Origin: Aliarcobacter sp. | GTDB taxonomy: Bacteria > Campylobacterota > Campylobacteria > Campylobacterales > Arcobacteraceae | Assembly (NCBI GenBank): GCA_028689025.1 | Contig: JAQTXA010000005.1 | Span: 1-64,000 of the forward strand | Length of the DNA stretch: 64,000 nucleotides | Reading direction: 5' to 3' | Shown here: positions 29,223-38,422 of the stretch, piece after piece | How the letters are laid out: every line of letters begins with the position of its first letter | Position numbering within the stretch: the first letter of the stretch is position 1 | The notes under the pieces: generated by a model | What the model was told of the DNA's origin: nothing | Seen by the model: the letters and a program-made list of their open reading frames with translations, nothing else | The model's database searches: none | Translations under genes and position numbers: made by a program

Positions 29223-30633
29223 TTTACTTGAAAAAGGTATTGAAGAAAGTGGCGCAGAAATTGAAATTATTTTTGTAAAAAACATTGAAATGACAGCTCA
29301 TAAAGAGCTTTTAGATACTTTAGATTTTAAAGCAAAAGATGAAGCTTGTGTTTTATTAGCAGAGTCTAAAAAGATTTATGTGGGTTATGAAGAAGATGAT
29401 TATGATTCAATTGCAATTGCAACTGCAACAGCAATTAAAAAACTTCAAACAACAAAATTTAAAAGTGCAAGAATTGAATTAATTGAGAAGTTAGAAAATA
29501 ATTTCAAAGCTATTATTGAGGGTGCATTATTAGGTGAATATAAATTTTCTACTTATAAATCAGAAAAAGATAAAAAGAAAATTGAACTTGAAATTTTAGT
29601 ATCAAGTAAAACTCAAAATTTACTAGATATATTAAGAGAATCAAAAATTATCTCAAAAGCTGTAAATAAAACAAGAAACATGGTAAACACTCCACCTTCT
29701 GATTTTTATCCTGAAGTTATGGCAAAAACTGCAAAAAGACTTGCAAAAGATGTTGATATTGAAGTTAAAATTGAGGGTGAAAAATTCTTAAAAGAGAATG
29801 GAATGAATGCAATGCTTAGCGTTGGACGAGCTTCAATTCATGAATCAAAACTTATTCATTTAACATATAAACCTCAAAATCCTCAAGGAAAAATTGTATT
29901 AGTTGGAAAAGGTTTAACTTATGATTCGGGTGGATTATCTTTAAAACCAGCTGATTTTATGGTTACAATGAAATCTGATAAATCTGGTGGTTGTGCAGTT
30001 CTATCAACTATTTGGGCAATTGCAAAATTAGAGTTACCTTTTGAAGTTCATGCAGTTGTTGGAGCCGTTGAAAATATGATTGGTGGAAATGCTTATAAAC
30101 CAGATGATGTTTTAAAAGCTAAAAATGGCAAAACTATTGAAATTAGAAATACTGATGCAGAAGGAAGACTTGTTCTAGCTGATTGTTTATCTTATGCTCA
30201 AGACGAAATCAAAGATATTGATTATATTTTTGATTATGCAACGCTTACTGGTGCTTGTGTTGTTGGAGTTGGTGAATATACAACAGGAGTTATGGGAAAT
30301 AATGAGATACTAAAAAGAAATGCTACTTCATCTGCTTTAGAATCAGGTGAGTATGCAACAACATTAGACTTTAATAGATTTCTAAAAAAAGCAATAAAAT
30401 CAGAAATAGCTGATATTTGTAATATTGCAAACACAAGATATGGTGGCGCAATTACAGCTGGAATGTTTTTAGATAATTTTATTAGTGATGAAAATAAAGA
30501 AAAATGGATTCATTTTGATATAGCTGGACCTGCATTTGTAGAAAAACCTTGGGGATATAATCCACATGGAGCAAGTGGTACTGGAGTTAGAATGACAATT
30601 AAATTCTTACAAAATTTAGTAGAAAAGAATTAA
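29212..30633 (+). CDS. pepA: Leucyl aminopeptidase (M17 family)
   Basis: Cytosolic two-metal aminopeptidase that releases N-terminal residues from peptides. The metal and catalytic motifs are VGKGLTYDSGGLSLKP, KSDKSGG and NTDAEGRLVLADCLSY. The N-terminal domain (about 1-145) is the usual variable part. The 473-residue length is typical. It overlaps the upstream DedA gene by 11 bp and converges with the diguanylate cyclase gene, with a shared terminator hairpin between. Confidence 0.95.
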   Translation: MKINLLEKGIEESGAEIEIIFVKNIEMTAHKELLDTLDFKAKDEACVLLAESKKIYVGYEEDDYDSIAIATATAIKKLQTTKFKSARIELIEKLENNFKAIIEGALLGEYKFSTYKSEKDKKKIELEILVSSKTQNLLDILRESKIISKAVNKTRNMVNTPPSDFYPEVMAKTAKRLAKDVDIEVKIEGEKFLKENGMNAMLSVGRASIHESKLIHLTYKPQNPQGKIVLVGKGLTYDSGGLSLKPADFMVTMKSDKSGGCAVLSTIWAIAKLELPFEVHAVVGAVENMIGGNAYKPDDVLKAKNGKTIEIRNTDAEGRLVLADCLSYAQDEIKDIDYIFDYATLTGACVVGVGEYTTGVMGNNEILKRNATSSALESGEYATTLDFNRFLKKAIKSEIADICNIANTRYGGAITAGMFLDNFISDENKEKWIHFDIAGPAFVEKPWGYNPHGASGTGVRMTIKFLQNLVEKN

Positions 30634-30646
30634 ATTTTCTTTCTAC

Positions 30647-30680
30647 AAAGGAAATTAGATAAAAATGTCTAATTTCTTTT
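30647..30680. terminator. Bidirectional terminator between pepA and the diguanylate cyclase gene
   Basis: A 13-bp inverted repeat (AAAGGAAATTAGA at 30647-30659, with one G-T pair) encloses an 8-nt loop. The plus strand ends in TTTT, and the minus strand continues with CTTTGTAGAAAG. It sits between two convergent genes and overlaps the 3' end of the minus-strand gene. Confidence 0.7.
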
Positions 30681-31884
30681 ATCGTTTATCTTCTTTATTT
30701 TTATACATTCTTTCATCTGCAACTTTTACTAAATCTTCAATTTTATTCCCATCTAGTTTATATTGTGAAATTCCAAATGAAGCACTAATTTCAAGTGTTA
30801 TATTTCCATGAATGAATTTAGAATCTTTTAATTTATCTTGTAGTTTTTTAACAATTAGAACAGCTTCCTTATGATTAGTATTACTAAGCAACAGATAAAA
30901 CTCATCGCCACCCATTCTAAATAAATAATCAGTTTCTCTAATAGATTTGTTAATAATTTGTGTAAAGTAAATTAGCACTTTATCACCAATTGTATGTCCA
31001 TAAGTATCATTAATAGGTTTGAATTTATTTAAATCAATTAATATTAGAGAAAAAGTATGTTCATATCTTTGTGCATCATTAATTATTAAAGTTGAATATT
31101 CATTAAACTTTCTACGATTATAAATTCCAGTTAAATGGTCTTTATTACTCGCTTTTTCTAATTTATTACTTGAACTATATATAGCTCTATTTTTTATATT
31201 AAAAGCTTTTTCTAATAGTTTAATCTCTTTAATATTTGTATCAATAATAATTTCATTTTTTAAATCTTTATATGTTGTATGTTTGGAAATTTGACCAATT
31301 AAATTATTGATGGGTTCGATAAAATATTTTTTTAGGAAATAAATCCATGTAGTGAAAAATACTAAAATAATCAAAATAAACAGAATAAAAATTAGTACAA
31401 GTATATCTTTAAGTGAAAGTTTAATATCTAAAATAGAGTGTTCAATAATCAATACACCAGCAACATCATCAACATTAGATGTTTTATGACATTGTAAACA
31501 CTCTTGTTTAAATAAAATGGGAGTTACAAACTCTAGGTTTTTATCTTTTTTAAGTATTTGTGCTTCTTTTGTTAAAAAAGCATCATTTATAATTTTAATA
31601 TCTGTATCATTATTTCTTACAATATCAACATTAATATGTGAGATATCTTTTTCAATTTTTACTATAGTTTCATTAATAAGTTCTTTATCTCCACCCATTT
31701 TCATTACAGTATATAAATTTTGAAATACTAATTTAGCCATAATATTTGTATCTTCTTTAATACTTTTTTCAATGCTACTTGATTGTATAAAGTTGCTATA
31801 CAATAAAAAAAGCACAATTATAAAAAACATAGATAAGAGTATTACATTTCGAATAAACTTGTTATATGAGATACATTTTTTCAT
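30679..31884 (-). CDS. Membrane diguanylate cyclase with a CxxCH heme-c motif
   Basis: A 401-residue protein. Membrane segments at about 12-31 and 160-184 enclose a periplasmic domain that contains C129-L-Q-C132-H133, a c-type heme attachment motif; the layout resembles Tll0287/DUF3365-type heme sensors. A HAMP-like linker follows, then a GGDEF domain (about 235-400) with intact MGGDEF and a product-inhibition site RxxD (RETD) five residues before it. It should make c-di-GMP in response to a redox or gas signal; the ligand is inferred. A -10 box TATAAT (minus strand, 31908-31913) lies upstream. Confidence 0.87.
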   Translation of the reverse strand: MKKCISYNKFIRNVILLSMFFIIVLFLLYSNFIQSSSIEKSIKEDTNIMAKLVFQNLYTVMKMGGDKELINETIVKIEKDISHINVDIVRNNDTDIKIINDAFLTKEAQILKKDKNLEFVTPILFKQECLQCHKTSNVDDVAGVLIIEHSILDIKLSLKDILVLIFILFILIILVFFTTWIYFLKKYFIEPINNLIGQISKHTTYKDLKNEIIIDTNIKEIKLLEKAFNIKNRAIYSSSNKLEKASNKDHLTGIYNRRKFNEYSTLIINDAQRYEHTFSLILIDLNKFKPINDTYGHTIGDKVLIYFTQIINKSIRETDYLFRMGGDEFYLLLSNTNHKEAVLIVKKLQDKLKDSKFIHGNITLEISASFGISQYKLDGNKIEDLVKVADERMYKNKEDKR

Positions 31885-32188
31885 TATTTTCCTAAAATTA
31901 GAGGCGTGATTATATCATAATAAATATTATTAGCGCCTGAAAAACTTTATTATTTAATAAATCATATCTACTATTTAAATACATATTTTAATTATCTTTT
32001 TTTAAATAAGAAATATTTCCTATCATTGAAATTATGTAAAAGAATTTGTAAATTTTAATTTATCTGCTTTCATATAAGATATTGTCAAAAATTGTTTTAA
32101 CTCCTATATTATATAAAGTAAAATAATCGTATAATAAAATAATTTTTTTATAACGAATTATAATATTTTATACAATAGGCTTTTTATA
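31885..32188. other. AT-rich 304-bp divergent intergenic region with two -10 boxes
   Basis: The stretch separates the divergent diguanylate cyclase and response regulator genes. TATAAT on the minus strand at 31908-31913 suits the cyclase. TATAAT on the plus strand at 32130-32135 suits the regulator (start 32189). A short inverted repeat AGGCG/CGCCT lies at 31901-31905 and 31933-31937, across the cyclase promoter. I see no small gene or structured RNA in the rest. Confidence 0.5.
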
Positions 32189-32875
32189 ATGATGGGTGAT
32201 CTTTTATTACTAAAATCGAAAACAGTTCTCTTCGCAGAAGATGATAAAATAATTAAGTTACAAATAACTGAAGTACTTGAAATGATATTTAAAAAAGTTT
32301 TTTCAGTAGAAGATGGAAAAAAAGCTTATGATATTTATCAAGAAGAAAGACCAGACATAATTATTAGTGATATTAAGATGCCAAATATGGATGGATTAAC
32401 TTTTATAGAAAAAATTCGTCAAACAGATTATGAAACGCCAATTATTTTATTAACTAGTTTTATGGAACAAGAATTGGTAGTTAGTGCTGCTAATCTTTCA
32501 ATAGATGGATATATAATTAAACCCATTGAATTTAATAAACTTATCTTAACTATAAATAAAGCAATGAAAAGAGTTCAAAGAAATCATGGACTTATTGCTC
32601 TTTCTGAAAATATTTTTTATAACTCTGCAACACAAGAAATTTATCTAAAAGGTTCATTAGTTTCATTGGGAATAAAAGAACTTGAATTAATTAAATTATT
32701 AATTGTAAATCGTTCAAAAACTGTCACAAAAGAAGAAATCTCCGAAACTCTTTGGCCTTTAGAGGCAATTTGCGAGTCAGCTATTAAAAATTTAGTTCTT
32801 AGAATAAGAAAAAAATTAGATAATGATATTATTATATCTGTACGAGGTATAGGATATCGTTTAAATATTATTTAG
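32189..32875 (+). CDS. OmpR-family response regulator
   Basis: A 228-residue two-component regulator. The receiver domain (about 10-125) has the acidic pair D18/D19, phospho-acceptor D61 in ISDIKMP, the Thr/Ser in LLTS and the Lys in IIKPIEF. A winged-helix Trans_reg_C domain follows (about 135-226; SLGIKELELIKLLIVNRSKTVTKEE and GIGYRLNI). The very large kinase starts 5 bp after its stop, so they are almost certainly a pair. Confidence 0.92.
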   Translation: MMGDLLLLKSKTVLFAEDDKIIKLQITEVLEMIFKKVFSVEDGKKAYDIYQEERPDIIISDIKMPNMDGLTFIEKIRQTDYETPIILLTSFMEQELVVSAANLSIDGYIIKPIEFNKLILTINKAMKRVQRNHGLIALSENIFYNSATQEIYLKGSLVSLGIKELELIKLLIVNRSKTVTKEEISETLWPLEAICESAIKNLVLRIRKKLDNDIIISVRGIGYRLNII

Positions 32876-32880
32876 GTTAA

Positions 32881-35800
32881 GTGAAATTGATGGGTAGATT
32901 TATTTTATATATTTTTATTTTTTGTAATTCATTATTTGCTTTAGAATCATTGCAAATAGCAACAAATGTTAAAATAGAGAAAGTAAATCAACCTTTATAT
33001 TTTATAGGTAAACTTAGTTCAGAAGAAGCTTATGAAAAATTAAAAAAAGGAGAGTTTGAAAAACTCTCTGATGAACTAAAAAGTTTGGGTCTTTTTAATA
33101 CTTCTTTTTGGATTAGTTTAGAAATATTTAATCCAAATGATGAAAATTTATTTTTAAGTTTTGTAGATGTATCTATTGAAAAAGCAACTTTATATAAATA
33201 TCAAAATGATATTTTAATTGAAACAAAACAAAGTGGCTTATTAGTTCCTAGAGTAGACAATAATCTTGAAAATTTAGTTCCAAAATTTTATTTAGAAAAA
33301 TCACCTATTCCTTATACCTATCTTATTAAAATTGATTCAGCAATTCCTTTTTTGGTAGAAATACTAATTGGAAATAATAGTGATATTATCAATGCATTAG
33401 TACCAGAAATAGGTATTTTATTTATTCTTTTCGGTTCTTTATTAAGTCTCTTTTTTTATAATGTTTTTTTATATTTATCTACAAAAGAGAATGATTATGC
33501 TTTATATTCTATTTATATAGTTTTTTTAGTTTCATGGATAATCTCTTATCATGGATATTTTACAGCTATTTTTGGATTGAATTTAGATATGAAAAATATG
33601 ATAAAGATTTTCATACTTTTAGGCACATCTATTTTTTTACTATTTTTTACTTTTAAATTTCTAGATATTGAGAATAAATATCCAAAGAAGTTGTACTTTT
33701 TATTTTTAAGTATAGTTCTTGTCTTTTTTATAAGAGAATCATATAGCTATTTTATAAGTATGTTAATACTTATTGGTATTGCAGTTTTTTGTTTATATTT
33801 AGGAATAGAAAAATTTATTAAAGGATATAGCTCTTCAAAATATTATATATTAGCATTAAGTGGATATTTAATAGGAATGGTAATTTCTTTTTGTATGTTT
33901 GAAAATCTTTTAGAAGCAAATTTTTACACTGTACAAGCACAATTGATAGGAACAATTTGGGCAATGATTTTTTTATCATTGGCCTTGGGACATAAACTTA
34001 GCCTTATTCAACTAGAAAGAAATAATGCTATTTTAAAAGCACAAGTCCAAGAAAAAATACTTTTTCTTCAATCTCGTCAAGCTTCAGTTGGTGAACTAGT
34101 TGGTAATATTGCACACCAATGGAGAGAACCTCTAGCTGAAATTGGAGCAATCCAAACAAATTTACATGCTACTTTACTTATTAAAGGAGTATTAACAAAA
34201 GAAAAAATATTAGATTCTATTGAACAAAGTAGTGGGATTATTCGGCATCTTTCAAATACTATAGATGTATTTTATCGCTTTTTTAAACATGAAAAAAGTA
34301 ATAAAAGTGAGTTTGGTATTGTTGATGTAATACATGATATACGAAATATGGTTCATTATATATTGGAAGTTGAAAATATATTATTTCAATTTGAATATAG
34401 GAATGAAATACATTTATATGGAGATAGAAATGAGTTTGCGAATGCAATAATTAATGTAGTTTTAAATGCAAAAGATATTTTAGTAGAGCGAAAAAGTATA
34501 AATCCATATATTAAAATAAAAATAAATCAAATTAGTAATTCTATTATTATTACAATTGAAGATAACGCAGGAGGAATCAAAGAAGAACCTTTTGATAAAA
34601 TCTTTGAATCATGTGTTAGTTCAAAGAGTGAGAATATTGGAATAGGACTCTATATTGTAAAAACAATTGTTGAAAAACGATTTGGAGGGAAAATAAGTGC
34701 TAAAAATAATGAACAGGGTGCAATTTTTACTATAACACTTCCTATGTATTACGAAACAGTGGAAGTAGAATTATCCCAAACAGATTTAAATATGGAAGAA
34801 TCAACATTAGATAGAATTTATAGATTAGAGCGTAAAGTTGAAAAACAAGTTGAATTAGAAAAAACATTACGACAATGGGAAGATATATTTGAACAAACAC
34901 ATTGGGCCGTTAGTGTACATAATGGAAAAAATAATCAATTTGAAATGGTTAATCCAGCTTTTTATGAAATGTATGGTTATACTCAAAAAGAGTTAAAATA
35001 TATGAAAATTGAGAATCTATTTTCTCCTATTAGTTTGAATATTTTATCTATAAAACAAAAAGAGGCATTTGAAAAATGTTTTTGTTCCTTTGAAGCTATT
35101 CATTTACGTAAAGATGGTTATTCTTTTCCTGTAAATATTGACTTGACTGTAATCAAAAATGAAAATGGAGATATTCTTTATCATATTGCAAATATTAGAG
35201 ATATAAGTGAACAAAAGAAAGCCAACCAACGATTACTTCTTAAAAAGTTTGCTCTTGACCATATTCATGAAGCTGTATATTTGATGAATGAAGAAGGCCA
35301 ACTTTGTTATGTAAATAAAGGTGCTTGTAATGCTTTAGGATATAGTGAAGCTGAACTATTAAAATTAAATATTGGTGATGTAGATGCCGATTGGCCAATT
35401 GAAAGATGGCCTGAACATTGGACTATTATAAAACAAATAAAAACTATGACTATGGAACTAAGACATAGAAAAAAAGATGGAACAATTTTTCCTGTAGAAG
35501 TTCTTGCCAACTATTTTGAATATGATGGTATTGCTTATAATATGGGATTAGCAAGGGATATTACTGAGCGTAAAGCAATACAAGAGAATCTTCTTATTAA
35601 AGAATTTGCACTTAATAAGATAAGTGAATCAGTATTTTTAATAGATGAAAATGCAATGTTTCATTATGTTAATGAAGCTACATGTAAAAGTTTGGGATAT
35701 ACGCAAGAAGAACTCCTTAAAATGTCTGTGCAGGATATTGATAATTATGTTTCAAAAGAGTGGTGGACTGATCATTGGAAAGATATAATAAAACTCAATA

Positions 35801-38301
35801 ATACGCTCACTTTGACAGAACATAAAAGAAAAGATGGAACAACTTTTCCTATAGAAATAAGTTCAAATTATTTTGAGTATAAAGGAGTAGGATATAGTCT
35901 TGCTGTTTCTCGTGATATAAGTGAGCACTTAAAAGTTCAGAAAAGAAAAGATGAAGAAAAAATGCGTCTATTTTTTGATCATCAGCTTGTTGGTATGGCT
36001 ATTACTTCACCAGAAAAAAATTGGTTACATGTAAATGATAAACTTTGTGAAATTTTAGGTTATACATCTGAAGAACTTAGAAACATGACTTGGACACAAT
36101 TAACACATCCCGATGATTTGGATATTAATGAAGAAGATTTCGAGCGTATGTTAAAGGGTGAAATAGAATCTTATGCCGTTGAAAAAAGGTATATTCATAA
36201 AGATAATCGTATTGTTTTTGCTTACCTTTCTTTAGGATGCGTACGTAAAAAAGATGGCACAGTCGATTATTTATTAGCACTTATAGAAGATATAACTATA
36301 CGTAAAGAAGTAGAAAAAGAACTTGCCAATTCTTATAACTTTTTAAACCATTTAATTGATTCTATACCTGATCCTATTTTTGTTAAAGATAGACAACATA
36401 AATGGATAATTTTGAATAAAGCAAATTGTGAACTTACTGGTTTATCTAAGGATTATTTAATAGGAAAATCTGATTATGAGGTTTTTCCAAAAGAAGAAGC
36501 TGATATTTTTTGGGAAAAAGATGAACTTGTATTTAATTCAAATGAAGTAAATATAAATGAAGAGTATTTTACATCTAAAGATGGTGTAATACACTGTATT
36601 GAAACTGTTAAATCCATGTTTGTAGGAAGTGATAATAAACAGTATCTTGTGGGAACTATTCGTGATATTACTGAGCGAAAAGCAGTACAAAAAAGAGTAG
36701 AAATGTTAAATGATGAATTGGAAGGACGAGTAATAGAACGAACAAAAGAAATTGCAAAAAAAGAGCGAGAATTTAGAACACTTGCTGAAAATATGCCTAA
36801 TTTTCTTTCTCGTTATAATAAAGATGGGAAACGTATTTATGTTAATCCTCATTTATGTAATTATTTTGGAGTAACCAGTGATGAGATATTGGCATTTAGT
36901 CCAGATAAAAAATCTTTAATGGGAGTAGCAACAGAACTCTATGAAAGAATACTGTATGTACTTGAAACTGGTCACAAAACTCATATAGAAGTAGTGGATG
37001 AAAAAGAGGGTAAAAAATCATGGTGGACACTTATTTTTGCTCCTGAATTTGATGAAAAAGGTGAAATTGATGGGGTGATTTCAATCGGACATGATATTAC
37101 TTATATTAAACAATCAGAAGAACAACTTCAATTATTAAAAACAGCTATTAATAATACAAATGATGCTTTTTATATTATTGGAGATGACAGAAGCATTCGT
37201 TATGTTAGTGATGCTTCTTGCAAAATGCTTGGATATACTTATGATGAATTTCTAAATATGAGAGTAGAAGATATAGATTCTTTTATGTCAGTAGAAGAGA
37301 TTGATGAAATCAAAGAAAAAATTAATAGGGATAATTCAATAACATTTCAAACAAACCATCTTAGAAAAGATGGAAAGATTCTTGATGTGGAAATTACTGT
37401 TACTAACTTTGTATATGATAACAGACAATTAAGATTATCTATTGTCAAAGATATAACACAACTCAAAAAACATGAAGCAACAATAAATAATCTAAATAAA
37501 AATTTAGAACAAAAAGTAGCTGAACGAACAGAAGAACTTCAAAAAGCTCTAGAGTTTAATAAAAGTATTATTCAAGCAATCCCTGATATGCTTTTTGAAA
37601 TATCAAAAGAGGGAGTGTATTTAAATGTTTGGGCAAGGGATGAAAAACTTCTTGCAGTTCAGAAAGAGATATTATTAGGAAAAAAATTTAAAGATATTTT
37701 ACCTTCTCAAGCAGTTGAAATATCATTAAAAACTATGGAAGAGGTTGATAAATACGGTTCATCATTAGGGAATATTTATAAATTAGATTTTCCAGATGGT
37801 GAACACTGGTTTGAATTACATACAACAAAAAAAGAGCCTGATGGCACATATCTGGCACTTTCACGTGATATAACAGAGCGAAAAAAAGCTCAAAATGAAC
37901 TTATAGAACTAAATTTAACACTTGAAGAAAAAATAAAAGAGCGGACTTATTCTCTTCAAAAAGCTCTAGAATGGAGTGAAGATATTATCAATACATTACC
38001 AGATATACTTTTTGAAATGGATAAAAAAGGAAATTATTTAGGAGTTTGGACACAAAATAAAGAGTTGTTAATAGAACAAAAAGAGGTTTTATTGGGAAAT
38101 AATATTTACAATATTTTATCAAAAGAGGATGCCGATACCATAATAAATGCTTTTGAAGAGGCAAATATAAACCAATACTCTTTAGGAAAAAAAATAAACA
38201 TAAATTTACCTCAAGGTACAAAAGAGTTTGAACTCTCAATTTCAAAAAAATCAGATGGAAACTTCCTTATACTTTCAAGAGATATTACTCAAAGAAGCTA
38301 A
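32881..38301 (+). CDS. Giant 7TM sensor histidine kinase with about nine C-terminal PAS domains
   Basis: An 1806-residue protein starting at GTG. A signal-like N-terminus, then a 7TMR-DISMED2-type extracellular domain (about 25-165), then seven membrane segments (7TMR-DISM, about 170-375), and a HisKA region with H412 in NIAHQWREPLAEIG. The HATPase (about 500-615) has EDNAGGI and IGIGLYIVK. Then come about nine PAS/PAC units (about 655-1806), recognised by the repeated closing motif (V/S)RDITERK or similar. Two coiled segments separate late PAS units. The usual order, PAS before kinase, is reversed, and the last PAS ends at the stop codon. No receiver or output domain follows. The paired regulator is upstream. 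Confidence 0.85.
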   Translation: MKLMGRFILYIFIFCNSLFALESLQIATNVKIEKVNQPLYFIGKLSSEEAYEKLKKGEFEKLSDELKSLGLFNTSFWISLEIFNPNDENLFLSFVDVSIEKATLYKYQNDILIETKQSGLLVPRVDNNLENLVPKFYLEKSPIPYTYLIKIDSAIPFLVEILIGNNSDIINALVPEIGILFILFGSLLSLFFYNVFLYLSTKENDYALYSIYIVFLVSWIISYHGYFTAIFGLNLDMKNMIKIFILLGTSIFLLFFTFKFLDIENKYPKKLYFLFLSIVLVFFIRESYSYFISMLILIGIAVFCLYLGIEKFIKGYSSSKYYILALSGYLIGMVISFCMFENLLEANFYTVQAQLIGTIWAMIFLSLALGHKLSLIQLERNNAILKAQVQEKILFLQSRQASVGELVGNIAHQWREPLAEIGAIQTNLHATLLIKGVLTKEKILDSIEQSSGIIRHLSNTIDVFYRFFKHEKSNKSEFGIVDVIHDIRNMVHYILEVENILFQFEYRNEIHLYGDRNEFANAIINVVLNAKDILVERKSINPYIKIKINQISNSIIITIEDNAGGIKEEPFDKIFESCVSSKSENIGIGLYIVKTIVEKRFGGKISAKNNEQGAIFTITLPMYYETVEVELSQTDLNMEESTLDRIYRLERKVEKQVELEKTLRQWEDIFEQTHWAVSVHNGKNNQFEMVNPAFYEMYGYTQKELKYMKIENLFSPISLNILSIKQKEAFEKCFCSFEAIHLRKDGYSFPVNIDLTVIKNENGDILYHIANIRDISEQKKANQRLLLKKFALDHIHEAVYLMNEEGQLCYVNKGACNALGYSEAELLKLNIGDVDADWPIERWPEHWTIIKQIKTMTMELRHRKKDGTIFPVEVLANYFEYDGIAYNMGLARDITERKAIQENLLIKEFALNKISESVFLIDENAMFHYVNEATCKSLGYTQEELLKMSVQDIDNYVSKEWWTDHWKDIIKLNNTLTLTEHKRKDGTTFPIEISSNYFEYKGVGYSLAVSRDISEHLKVQKRKDEEKMRLFFDHQLVGMAITSPEKNWLHVNDKLCEILGYTSEELRNMTWTQLTHPDDLDINEEDFERMLKGEIESYAVEKRYIHKDNRIVFAYLSLGCVRKKDGTVDYLLALIEDITIRKEVEKELANSYNFLNHLIDSIPDPIFVKDRQHKWIILNKANCELTGLSKDYLIGKSDYEVFPKEEADIFWEKDELVFNSNEVNINEEYFTSKDGVIHCIETVKSMFVGSDNKQYLVGTIRDITERKAVQKRVEMLNDELEGRVIERTKEIAKKEREFRTLAENMPNFLSRYNKDGKRIYVNPHLCNYFGVTSDEILAFSPDKKSLMGVATELYERILYVLETGHKTHIEVVDEKEGKKSWWTLIFAPEFDEKGEIDGVISIGHDITYIKQSEEQLQLLKTAINNTNDAFYIIGDDRSIRYVSDASCKMLGYTYDEFLNMRVEDIDSFMSVEEIDEIKEKINRDNSITFQTNHLRKDGKILDVEITVTNFVYDNRQLRLSIVKDITQLKKHEATINNLNKNLEQKVAERTEELQKALEFNKSIIQAIPDMLFEISKEGVYLNVWARDEKLLAVQKEILLGKKFKDILPSQAVEISLKTMEEVDKYGSSLGNIYKLDFPDGEHWFELHTTKKEPDGTYLALSRDITERKKAQNELIELNLTLEEKIKERTYSLQKALEWSEDIINTLPDILFEMDKKGNYLGVWTQNKELLIEQKEVLLGNNIYNILSKEDADTIINAFEEANINQYSLGKKININLPQGTKEFELSISKKSDGNFLILSRDITQRS

Positions 38302-38338
38302 ATAAATCAACATTCAAAAACAGTAAAGTCATATAATG

Positions 38339-38411
38339 GTCACATATAATAGCTTATAAAGTGACTGATTCGAATCTATTATTTTGTTATTATCTAGAAA
38401 AATAATTCTAG
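38339..38411 (+). promoter_or_regulatory. Two inverted repeats upstream of the GGDEF-EAL gene
   Basis: GTCAC and GTGAC (38339-38343 and 38361-38365) flank an inner TATAA/TTATA pair, making an interrupted hairpin. A second repeat, CTAGAA/TTCTAG, spans 38394-38411 and ends 12 bp before the ATG. No T run follows the first, so an operator or a weak terminator for the kinase gene is possible. Confidence 0.35.
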
Positions 38412-38422
38412 GAACTTAGTAT

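Noticed and set aside
38302..38422. The giant kinase and the GGDEF-EAL gene as one broken gene
   Set aside because: The gap has no PAS-like reading frame, holds two inverted repeats, and the second gene starts cleanly at an ATG with a complete PAS unit. Fusion orthologues could still change this view.
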